From assembly GCA_015499985.1 (NCBI GenBank), contig JAAAUF010001101.1, forward strand, positions 1 through 11,915: DNA of 11,915 bases, in the 5' to 3' direction. A program made the translations under genes and the position numbers. Shown here piece after piece: positions 1-9,300 of this stretch. The number at the start of each line of letters is the position of its first letter. Within the stretch, counting starts at the first letter, position 1. The notes beneath the pieces are model-generated. The model saw nothing but the letters and a program-made list of their open reading frames with translations. It made no database searches and was not told the origin of the DNA. This DNA is from Haplosporangium gracile. Lineage: Eukaryota > Mortierellomycota > Mortierellomycetes > Mortierellales > Mortierellaceae.

Positions 1-52
<52 letters not shown>
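1..52. repeat. (GA)26 microsatellite at the window edge
   Basis: Twenty-six perfect GA dinucleotides start at the first base. Being at the very edge, it likely continues outside or marks an assembly break. Confidence 0.98.
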
Positions 53-56
<4 letters not shown>

Positions 57-290
57 ATGAAAAAAGGTTGCCATCAATTTTTACTTTTCCCTTCCTATGG
101 TCGGTTCCTTTTTTCCTTATTTTTTTTCTCTCGTCAAAGGAAAAGAAAGAAACAGACAGGACTAGCACTTTCCATTGCCATTTCAATTGATTTGTTCGAC
201 AGACACACAGACCAGGCAGCCATCCTCTTTTGGCACGAACAGACCAGACCCGACCCGACTAGACCATTCCCCTGCTTTTGTGGCACTATT

Positions 291-305
291 TAATATATAT
301 ATATA
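291..305 (+). promoter_or_regulatory. TATA-like (TA)n stretch
   Basis: An alternating TA run sits directly upstream of a long pyrimidine-rich, ATG-free tract, the arrangement expected of a core promoter firing rightward. It may equally be a simple TA microsatellite. Confidence 0.3.
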
Positions 306-415
306 CACGCCAGCCTTTTTTGTCTCTCTCGTTTCTTTTTCTCTTCACTTTTCCTTTAATTTTTATTCTTTCACTCACTCACTCCACAATTCCCCTTCAT
401 CCATTATCCACTATC

Positions 416-450
416 CACACACACACACACACATACACACACACACACAC
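416..450. repeat. (CA)n microsatellite
   Basis: CA dinucleotide run with one T interruption at about 434, embedded in the pyrimidine-rich leader region. Confidence 0.95.
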
Positions 451-770
451 TGGTATCACTACTTTCTCGTCCATATTCTTATACTCACATACTCACTCTG
501 CACATATACTCTCTCCTTAAAAACAACTCGCATACTTCTTTTTCGTCGATCCCTCTTCACTCTTTGTTGCTTTATTACCGCTCTCTACAACTCTGCTCAT
601 TCTCGACCCCTCTCTCTCTTCGCCAACCCTCTCACTAACAGCAACACCTCTCATACTCTCTCTTCCATTCATCCATACCTCCCTCGATACCCGCTTCATT
701 TCATCGCACCTACTCCTCTTTGACACAGGTCTTGAAAAGGAATTCTTGGTCAGACCACATACACTAAAAG

Positions 771-914
771 GTAAAGGAAAAAAAAAGCCAGGCCAAGATA
801 CCGGTTTCACTGTTTCCGGTCTTTCCTTCCTTTTTCTTTATCCAATTATTCCCTGTCCGACCTTACCTACTTCCGACACACACACCAACAAGCAACAGTC
901 TTTCCTTCCCCCAG
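771..914 (+). other. Possible leader intron upstream of the 38-codon ORF
   Basis: AAAAG|GTAAAG at 771 is a good fungal donor. TTTCCTTCCCCCAG ending at 914 is a good acceptor, with a CTTAC motif in between near 862-866. Other AGs (ending at 925 and 950) could also serve. No coding sequence tests the junction, so this rests on motif quality only. Confidence 0.3.
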
Positions 915-959
915 TTGCAATTCAGCCCACTACTACCCCTGTTTAACCAGAAGCCAACT

Positions 960-1076
960 ATGTGGGGCCCACCAGGTGTCAACTCAATCTTGAGACGCAT
1001 TACGCCTTTTGATCAATTGACGGAGGAAGGGGTACTATCAGCTTACATGGGTTGGAGGCCTTCGTGGAGGGGATAG
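960..1076 (+). CDS. Short ORF, 38 codons, possible small protein, first exon or uORF
   Basis: The ORF starts MWGPPGVNSILRRITPF and ends AYMGWRPSWRG before TAG at 1074-1076. I do not recognise it. Its start is the first ATG on this strand after 860 ATG-free bases, and it has A at -3. A pyrimidine-rich leader precedes it, with a possible leader intron (GTAAAG donor at 771, CCCCCAG acceptor ending at 914) and a TATA-like stretch at 291-305. Its residue mix, with Trp, Gly, Arg and acidic residues, looks more protein-like than the CT-rich shadow ORFs nearby. It has no visible signal peptide or membrane segment. Downstream sequence to 2500 shows no convincing continuation, so it could be a free micro-ORF, the first exon of a gene not otherwise visible, or the remnant of one. 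Confidence 0.4.
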   Translation: MWGPPGVNSILRRITPFDQLTEEGVLSAYMGWRPSWRG

Positions 1077-1579
1077 TGTGAGGAAGTGTAATCGCAAAAG
1101 CCTGCAACCACTGACGATGCTGCCAAACAACAAGACATCCAACAGTGACAACAGCAAACAAACGACGGGCAACAGAGGACGCAATGAAAAGAGACCAAGA
1201 GAGAAGCGAGAGATGAAAAAGTGTATTACCGCGATTGATGGGTTGATGTCATTTTCACGTACACAGTATTTCCTTATTTGGCCTTTATTCTTTTCTCTTC
1301 TCGTTCGTTTTGTTTGTTCTCTTGGGTCGGGTCAAGGTCTTTGTTAGACCACCAGGGCAGGATTTGTGTCCGAGAACAAAAAAAAAGTCAGTTGAGGAAG
1401 TTAGAATGGATATATGACGAGTGGGAAAAAAGGGTCCATGCTGAGTCTAAGAGCGTTTCTATTCATGTCTTCTATGTGTGGAGAGGATCAAGGCAAGCAA
1501 GGGAGTCGCACTCGCACTAGCGCAAAAAAAAAAACTGGGCGAGATGTCCCTCTTTATTTTGAAACTCAAAATATCAGTC

Positions 1580-1607
1580 CGATTGTCGATTGTCGATGAT
1601 CGATTGT
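1580..1607. repeat. Four 7-base tandem units (CGATTGT)
   Basis: CGATTGT at 1580-1586 and 1587-1593, a diverged CGATGAT at 1594-1600, and CGATTGT at 1601-1607. Followed at 1634-1649 by two tandem GGGGGACT units. Confidence 0.85.
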
Positions 1608-1828
1608 GTTGCTGACTCGGTCGGTCCGGGATCGGGGGACTGGGGGACTGATATTGATTCGTTCACACTATGAAATCGGGCGCTCCTTCAATTTTTGTTG
1701 TTCTTTCTTTTGACCTCTTTGTTATTTACGCCGATGAATGCTGCCTCGGTGGAGTGAGAGAGTGCGAGAGCGATAGAACGATTGGCGAAAGAAGAGAATG
1801 AAGAAAGAAGTGTGTGTATGACGAGAGA

Positions 1829-1850
1829 AGGTCAAGTCAGGTCAAGTCAG
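1829..1850. repeat. Tandem AGGTCAAGTC repeat
   Basis: AGGTCAAGTC occurs at 1829-1838 and 1839-1848, then partly as AGGTTAAAGTC. The same 10-mer is present in inverted orientation (GACTTGACCT) at 2456-2465, upstream of the transcription factor gene. Confidence 0.8.
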
Positions 1851-2415
1851 GTTAAAGTCGGAAAAGAAAGAAGCATCGCTATGGGCCCTCCTGTTTCCAT
1901 GAATGACTGAATAACGAAGTTATTTTGAGTAGGGTGGGGATGGATATTGTCTCTTTCAATTATTCAATTACAGAAAACTCATGTGCCACACACACAGAAA
2001 TATGCAACAAACAACAACAACAAAATCCTCCTTCTTTCTCTCTTTTTCTTTTTCTTCTCTTCTCACTCTTCCCCCTTCTCACTCTTTTCCCTTCTCTCTT
2101 TTTACCTCAGACCTACCTACCCATATCACATACACGCATCTCTTTCTATCCTTTTCCTGTATATCTTAGTAGCCCTTGTCTACACTCCCTCGTTTCTCTA
2201 CTCTGTTCACTTCCCGCCCGTTCCTGGGCCCGTGATGGTATTGATCAGCTCCCTTTTTCATATTTTTCGGTGCTTAAATGCTCTTCATCCACCACCCATC
2301 GCCCTTGTGCCTCTTCTCCTTCCTCTTTCACTCCCACTTCCTTTTTTCCTTGTTCTTTTCCTTCCTCTTTCAATTGACTTGTCCTCAATAGGAGGCTTGG
2401 TGGCGATGATTTAAC

Positions 2416-2437
2416 TGTCCTAACTAGGACTAGGACA
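2416..2437. repeat. Inverted repeat TGTCCTA-n8-TAGGACA
   Basis: Perfect 7-base arms (2416-2422 and 2431-2437) surround ACTAGGAC, so TAGGAC also occurs as a direct repeat. It lies about 900 bases upstream of the chosen start codon and could be a dimer binding site. Confidence 0.7.
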
Positions 2438-3008
2438 ACTATGATTTTTTGACTTGACTTGACCTGGATCTTGACTTTCAGCCTTCTCTTCTCACTGGTT
2501 GATATGTCATTTGGTGACAAAACTTTTTTTTTTGTTTTGATATGCGGGAAAAAAATATGAACACACAACACCACAAAATATACGCGCAGGAGGAAACTGA
2601 GTTGTTTGCGTGTCCGCAAAAGAAAAAAAAAAGGAAAAACAACAAAAGGATCGCAACTCTCTTTTCTTTACTTCTTTTCCCCTTTCCACACTTAGTCTCT
2701 TTCTCTTTATCTGCCCCTTCCTCCACCCTTCCTTTTGAACACTCTTCCTTCGGCCACGCTCTTTCCTCTCAGTCACACCCCACGACATCAAACAGCATCC
2801 TTCCTAGTATTATTTTCATATATCATCGATCCTTGTCCGCTGTTTATTCCTACTCGTCAAGTTCACAACGTTGTTCACATCCTCACTCGAGAAAGAAACA
2901 ACCGCTGTGTGTCCCTCTTCCTCCCTACGCCAGTTAACCTCTCTCCTGTACCCCTGTCCATAACAGTAACTGTAACAGTGACAATAACAAAAAAGGACAT
3001 ACCAACCA

Positions 3009-3146
3009 ATGCCTCCTCCTTACAAGTGTTCTCCCTTCACATCTACACACATCTCACCAATCGGGGAGCATACAAAGCCATTATTAGCACGATACTCTTC
3101 ATCACACCAATCGGGCCTGCAACTGACTCTAGTCTCCATTTCCTGA
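3009..3146 (+). CDS. Upstream ORF, 45 codons, in the transcription factor leader
   Basis: This ORF begins MPPPYKCSPFTSTHI and ends at TGA 3144-3146. It is the only ATG between 2560 and the main start at 3338, so a scanning ribosome would meet it first if the leader is not spliced. The frame differs from that of the main start. It might reduce translation of the regulator, it might be removed with a leader intron ending at 3231, or it might be a first coding exon. No domain is recognisable. Confidence 0.3.
   Translation: MPPPYKCSPFTSTHISPIGEHTKPLLARYSSSHQSGLQLTLVSIS
3055..3115. repeat. Direct repeat CACCAATCGGG, 50 bases apart
   Basis: CACCAATCGGG is at 3055-3065 and 3105-3115, each containing a CCAAT core. 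The spacing is not a multiple of three, so it is not explained by protein repetition. Confidence 0.7.
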
Positions 3147-3337
3147 ATTTTTTCCTTGGTCCCTTTTTTATTTGTTCTTTCTCCTCTCCCTCTTCTCCCT
3201 TTTGCAACCTTTTTGTTCCTTTTTTCCCTAGGTCAAACGTAAAAGCAGCAGCTCAAACCACCTCGACCGATCGATCAATCTTACCTTCTCTTCAAGTTGC
3301 TATATCCAACAAGATTAGGATAAGAGGCTTGTCACCC

Positions 3338-6300
3338 ATGTCACCAGCCTCAAGAAGATCCTCTGCCCAACAGCAGCAGCAACAACCACAGTTGCAGCAC
3401 CATCAACAGCAGCAGCAGCAGCAGCAACTACAGCAACAGCAACAGCAGCAGACTGCCGACCACGCCAGCTCGTCTGCTAATCCTGCTCACTCTTCTCAAC
3501 ACCGCGGCCATACAATGCATTCCAGCAACCAGCCTCCTAGGTTAGTGCACCGTTTTCATCATCAAACCTTTTCTTCTATCCCCCCTCAATGCCCTCCTTC
3601 TGCCGCCGATGACTCCTCGCCTTCGCCTCTTGGCTCGCCTACCGTGCCTTCCTTACCACACCCCAACGCCAACGATAATCTCCATCATCTACACTCCTAT
3701 CCTCCTTCCCTTCTACCTGGACACTTGAAGCAACCACATCAGCAGCAGAATCGTCGTAACACTCGTGGCCATAATAGTTCCCCTGCCCATGAACACTACC
3801 ACGCCGATTCAGATATCCATCGTTCTAGTAGAACACATACCCATAGTCATCACAGTCATAATCATAGTATCCTTCCACCTACCTCCTCCGACCCGAAGCT
3901 TTCAAGCTCCTCCAGCCAAGGCAAAGTCAACGGCAGACCAAGACAGACGCCAACGGCAACGCCAATCGCCTTTCAATCCACACCTTCACCCTCCCCACCC
4001 AAACACTCGACACTAACCAGCAACTTTCTGGTCAATCATCATCATCGTCATCGAATAGAGCAAACCCTCGCCACTCGAGCTCAAACGCCTACACGAATCC
4101 CAATCCCGATTCACGCACTTCTTCCCTCGTCGGTGCTAACCCTTTCTGGCCCGAGTATCAGCAGCCCTCGCATCCGCCAGCTCTTCCTCTCAACTATTAC
4201 ACATCACCCGCTCAGCACCAACAACACGTTGCAGCCGTTGTACCTATGGGACAACCTCATAATGTCGCCGCCGGGCCGGTGCTGGCCCCTACAGAGCCGG
4301 TGAGGAAAGAACAGCAGCAACAGCAGGTGTCCCAGTCATTACCCTCGTCTAAGCAACTCAACCAGAACCAAGTCCACGCCCAGACACATCCCTGGAGGAT
4401 CAAAGTCTACAATGCCTGCCTGGCCTGCCGCAAGAAGAAGATCAAATGCGACGGACAGCCGATTTGTCAGCGCTGCCAGCGACTCGGATTCGAGTGCTCC
4501 TATATCGAGGTTCCTGAATCACCAGCGGCCAAGATCACCAAACCAAAACCCAACAAGAACCTTCTTGCGGAGGAGACTCCAGTCTCGACTCCAAGCTCGG
4601 CCTCGACTAAAATGCCGTCCAAGCGCCACCACCACCATACGACCGATCCAATTTCGGCATTTAATCCGCCAAGCAACTCTGTCAAGGCCGCCAAGGAGAT
4701 CCGTCAACAACACCGATCTTCCACCAAGAATGCTGCCAGCGGATCTTTTCCTCACTCAATTTCTCGCCGAAAGGATTCACTGCCTGCCAAGGACCAGTTT
4801 ATCGATCAGCCAATGATACAGCAACAACAACAGCAGCAACCACTTGGACCTCCACGGATTCCAAACAAGGACCAACAACGCCCCCCCTCGGACATGGCGG
4901 CGGCGCCCAACTTGGCGAAGCCTATGGGCTCGTTTGTGCTTGACCGCGATACGACCATGCTCGATCTGTATCACATCCTTGTCAACTCTGTGACCATCCC
5001 CAATGTATCCAGGTGCACTCAAGCGATTCAATGCAACACCTCGCCCACAACAGGACCCGGAAGTGGTGCTGTTCTGATGGGTCTGGATCAATTCAACCTG
5101 ACTTTGGCTTCTCCGGTGTTTCCAACATTCACCGTTCTTAACTCTGATCATACTGACCCCGATCAACACCATTCGGCCTTCCAAAAAGACCCCGCTATTA
5201 CCTCTTTCCTCGATCAATCGACTCCCCTTGGCTTTGTAATAACCAACAAGAGTGTTATTCAGTACTTGGTGCATGTCTATTTCGAGTGCTTCCACCACCA
5301 TTGGATGATTGTCGACAAACAAAAGTTTCTCGGGCAGCTTAAGGATCCAGCCTCGCCTCCAGACCCACTTTTGCTTGTTGCCATCTGCGCCGCTGGCGCA
5401 AAATACTCGGACCATGAGGGCCTTTGCGCTGAACCCGGCAACCTCTCGACCATCGGGGAGCAGTTTTTGACTCATGCCCGTATCTTGCTTCAGGATCGGT
5501 TCGATATGCCCTCAATGTCGACACTTCAGGCGCTCTTGATCTTGTACTGGTGCCAAGTGCAGACGGGTCGTGCCAGCCTCCGCTTTATGTACGTTGGCAT
5601 GGCTATCCGCATGGCTCAGGAGATCGGGCTTAACCGGCCTTTGGATCCCAAGAGACTGAAAGACATGGATGAGCGCGAGGTTCAGATTCGAAAGACCATC
5701 TGGTGGTCGTGCTACCAGGCGGATCGATGGACTTCAGCTGCTCTCGGCAAGCCAATGGTAAGTACTTGCTTTGCAAGGGGCATACGCTTGATACTTTCTT
5801 TTGATTTCTAACATTGGATTTTATTGTTTATCGTGTATAGGTTATTAGCGATGTCGACTGTGTGGTGGACTACCCAACGAGCGTGGATCCGAGCGAAAAG
5901 TTCTATGTCGACTCTTTCTGCCATATGACCGACTTGTCCAAAATCCTCGGCAAGATCATTCTCCACCTCTATACATCAACCAACGCCGCGACTTGCTCTT
6001 CTGCAGTGTTCTCCCATTTGGATCAGTCCCTGTCAGCATGGATCGCATCTATGCCCACGATAGGAAACTGCTCACAGGAGACATCCTTGCCGACACCCAT
6101 CTCATTGGACAGCGCCAACAATACGCCTACTCGCAGGACTGCAAGTCCACACCCACACCAGCGGAGACGATCGACTGCCGGCAGCAAACCAGGCACTCCC
6201 GACATTGTTCAACGATTGACGATGGACAGTAATGCTCCCGAACCAAGTGCCGTCGGTTACTATGCACTGTTGTACCACACCGCCAGGATCATGCTCTACC

Positions 6301-9300
6301 GACCCTTCCTCCACAACAGCAGTCTAACGCCAGCACTGCCGCTGACTCTCCAATCGCCTTTGAGCCGGTGTCGCGAGTCGGCAGTGGCCATTTCCGAGAT
6401 TGCAGAGACCATGGTTACGGAGCAGCGTTCGTATAGACAATTGTTCAACTCGATTCACTTTTCCCTCTGCGCCGCTGCAACTGTTCATCGGTTTGTCCTT
6501 GTCTCGCCCAAGGGATCCCTGGACCCTTCAAAAGGCACTGATTCTATGGAGGGTAAGAACTTTGTCGCTAAGCTTGTTTTTTCTTTGAGATATTTTATTC
6601 CAAAAAAAAAGGCATTTCTCTAATATAATGAATTTTCATTCACTTCAAATCAGGTCGCACACCCACAGAGGAGGGAATTCCAACGACGTCGACCAATATT
6701 CCAGCGACGCTCTCCAAGGGGCCCATATCGTCTAAGACGGACTTGTACTATCTGGCCCTTCTTCTTCGCATCCTCAAGAGCTGCTGTCGATTCTCGATCG
6801 AAAAGCCTTTGTTGCACTCCATCATCAACGGATACCTTCCACAGCGGTTCTTGAGCGCAGAGGATTTGGCCTGGGCGCGCGAGGAGGTGCACCGTCCCCT
6901 CACTATCGTACCCTTTTCGATCAAGCTGCCCTTCCAAACACCCAGCGGGACCAGATCTGTGGTGGCACTCAACTTGTCGTCCGGACCCGTTCCTCAACAG
7001 TCGCAGCAACAGCAGCTGCAGAAACCTTGGGGGTCTACTCACCAGTCGCCCAAGCAACGACCAGACATGCGGGGTACTCAGCTTCAGCAGCATCAGCAGT
7101 ATCAACAACGACTTGGACAACAGCAGTTGGATCAACAGCAACAGCAACGGCAGCAATTTGTTCAGCCAAGGAAATTCAGTGAATCGCCCTCCATTGCCTC
7201 AATGTTGAGCAACGCTGACCTTGGACCATTCACGCCCGACACTACTGAGGAGATGGCATTGCGTCAAGGACGATCCAACGTCCGGGCGTCTTCTGTCAGC
7301 AACGCCTCTTATGTTACGAATCTGCCCACAGATTCGTCAATTTCGGAGCAGTACCAAATACAACAGTACCAACGTGAGCTCGATCTTCTTCACGAGCAGC
7401 ATCGAAAGCAACAGACAGAGTTGAGTCAGCACCATCAGCAACAGACTCTGCAACTGCAGCAGGCGCAGTTTTACCAGCAAGAGCAACAGAGCCAGGAGTA
7501 CGAGCAACAACAGCAGAGGCAGCAGGCCCTGTTTGCTCAGGAACAGCAACAACAACAGGAACAGCATCTGCAGCAGTATGCAGCAGCTCAACAAAGTCCT
7601 ACGTTTGCCAGGAACAGGACCGGATCTGGCGTGATGGGCCCTAAATCGCCTTATTCCAATCTGCCCGAGCATGCCATTGCTCGCAACAAGCGCCAGAGCG
7701 ACGGTTCTTCGTCTAAAAAGCACAGCAAGCAGACGGACCGACAACAGTTTCAGCAAACTCAGGATCATCACCGCCATCACCATCATCAATGCCACCAACA
7801 GCAACAAAACCAGGAGCAACAACAAGCTCAGGGCTTTTCTCGGCAGGATAGCTACATGGCTGAGGCGACTCCGCCGGATCTCGACCCCAGGATGGCGCTG
7901 AGTGCGTTGACGGGGATGGTGGGCAGCGACGAGATGATGACAACGAATTCTGCACCTTCTGGTAATGAAACTTGCTCTCAGAATACACTAAATAGTTTAG
8001 TAGTAGTGGGCACTCCAGTTCTTCTGTCTTCGCAGACTAACCTCCCGCTTGCACAACTTTTTACCACTGCTACACTTTCCCATGACGCACTTTACTTCCA
8101 CGACTTGCTCGCTTCTGTCTCTCGTCTGCAACTCGACTTTGTTCAACAACGACAACACCGCTCTGCGGATACATTGGGTACCTCTTCCTCGGGATACTCT
8201 AATACGAACGATACGGACAATCACCAATCCTTCACCGTTTATCCGCATCTTTCTGGCAACGTGTCTACAGTCATCAGCCAGCAGACGGGAACGACAGACT
8301 TGTCGGGACGGAGTGGCATTGCCAGCTTGGACGAACTCTTGGGACTCGAGCCAGCAGGATACTACTCCGACTTGCCCACTGAGGATAACACCAACGCGTA
8401 CGCCATCAACGCTGGTAACTTGCCTATGACCAGTCCTTCGCCGGCTGAGGAGCAGAGTCAGATACGTTTCACAGGGTCCTCCAGCACTTCGGATCATCTT
8501 TGGAACAACAGCAATAATAACAACAACAACATCAACAACAACCAACAGAACCGAGGCGGTTTCTCGATCGGAAGCAACAGCAACAGCCCTGGCAGTAGAC
8601 AAGGCAACAATGGGGGTCAGAGTCACCGTAGCTCTATCGGCAGCGACAATGGCAACATGCAACGAGCTCAGAGTTACAACAAGCAGGGCGGTCACATCCC
8701 AAGCGGCCCCGTCATGATGCCATCTGGACCCGTGAATGCAACTTGGCTGGGAATCGATCAAGTCAACACTGGAGTTGGCAATCAGCTCCCACCCCTTCGA
8801 CAAGGCGACGCGCCCATCGAATACCCTTACCCCTATGCATTCACTTACACAGCTCAGCCAACTCTATCGCCTCTGCCGCCTATGGGTCAGGGTCAACCCG
8901 TACCCTATGTCGGGTATGTCGCCCGGTCCATCCCGTACACCCAGGGTCATGGCTATGTCTATGCAGCCGACGGCACTACACCCATGGGCGTTTATGCTCC
9001 TGCGCCGATCCCTCAGCAAGCGCAGGGTGCGCCGGCTTTCGATGGTACGGGACTTAATTGGCAGCAGCACCCTCAATTTGCTGCTCCACAGGCTATGTTG
9101 TCTCCACAGATGGTGGCGCACCAGGGGCATGATGTTCAGACGTATTCGCCTCGCACTGTTCATCATATATACTCTGGACAACAACAGCTGCAGCAACAAG
9201 CTGGACAGCCTCAGGCTTCTGGACATGTGCGCTACTATCAACAACAGCAACAGCAGCCAGGTGCACAACAGGCACATATTTTGCCCTCTCAGCAGCAGAC

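Larger units (their letters stand above)
306..959 (+). promoter_or_regulatory. Pyrimidine-rich, ATG-free leader-like region
   Basis: This stretch of more than 600 bases has no credible gene. It is dominated by C and T on the + strand to about 720 and again at 815-945, includes the CA microsatellite, and lacks any ATG. Both properties suit a 5' untranslated leader or a CT-rich fungal promoter. ORFs here are Ser/Leu/Phe/Thr-rich by-products of the composition. Confidence 0.45.
1077..2559. other. Intergenic region without a convincing gene
   Basis: All reading frames give short ORFs with no recognisable domain and composition-driven residues. From about 1740 to 1870 the + strand is purine-rich, so the opposite strand is pyrimidine-rich, which could be the leader of a leftward transcript, but no leftward gene follows. 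From about 2030 to 2370 the + strand is strongly CT-rich and lacks ATG between 2006 and 2233. Short tandem and inverted repeats are listed separately. Confidence 0.6.
2966..3231 (+). other. Possible leader intron ending at a strong acceptor
   Basis: The acceptor side is convincing: nearly 100 bases without AG (3133-3229), mostly T and C, ending TTTTTTCCCTAG at 3231, with CTGAC at 3123-3127 as a possible branch site. The donor is unsure; GTAACT at 2966 is one choice and would give 266 bases. Splicing this way would remove the upstream ORF at 3009. Confidence 0.35.
2560..3337 (+). promoter_or_regulatory. ATG-poor pyrimidine-rich 5' leader and promoter of the transcription factor
   Basis: Across these 778 bases only one ATG (3009) is present. 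Pyrimidine-rich tracts run at 2655-2790, 2905-2960 and 3135-3230. The CT richness and scarcity of ATG are expected of a long 5' leader. The reading frame that continues into the Gln-rich N-terminus is open here too, but its translation is composition-driven and has no ATG before 3338, so I treat it as untranslated. Confidence 0.55.
5254..6840 (+). other. Fungal-specific transcription factor domain (middle homology region)
   Basis: This stretch, interrupted by two introns, reads as the helical middle domain that follows the zinc cluster in many fungal regulators (Pfam fungal_trans class). Recognisable family-like segments are YLVHVYFECFHHHWMIVDK near the start, LLVAICAAGAKYSDH, LQALLILYWCQVQTGR, GMAIRMAQEIGLNRPLD, the highly typical RKTIWWSCYQADRW, and after the first intron VISDVDCVVDYP. 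The C-terminal helices (YYALLYHTARIMLYRPFL, then after the second intron DLYYLALLLRILKSCC) complete it. A low-complexity insertion rich in Ser, Thr, Pro and Arg lies at about 6085-6220. The domain is usually regulatory; no ligand can be deduced. Confidence 0.93.

Noticed and set aside
1925..2414. Overlapping ORFs rich in Leu, Ser, Pro and Phe on the + strand, including one from ATG 2234 that looks like a hydrophobic peptide
   Set aside because: They are generated by the CT-rich tract; two frames are open at once and neither has domain-like composition.
2735..3337. Upstream extension of the N-terminal reading frame before ATG 3338
   Set aside because: It has no ATG in frame, its residues follow the pyrimidine bias, and it crosses a strong acceptor at 3231, so it is better read as leader.
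7337..7825. Long Leu-rich ORF on the - strand resembling a membrane protein
   Set aside because: It is the complement of CAG/CAA codons of the Gln-rich segment; poly-Leu is the expected shadow.
7997..8803. 268-codon - strand ORF
   Set aside because: No domain is recognisable and it lies opposite the main coding frame. It overlaps the AG-free region, where few stops occur on the - strand because CT, the complement of AG, is avoided there.
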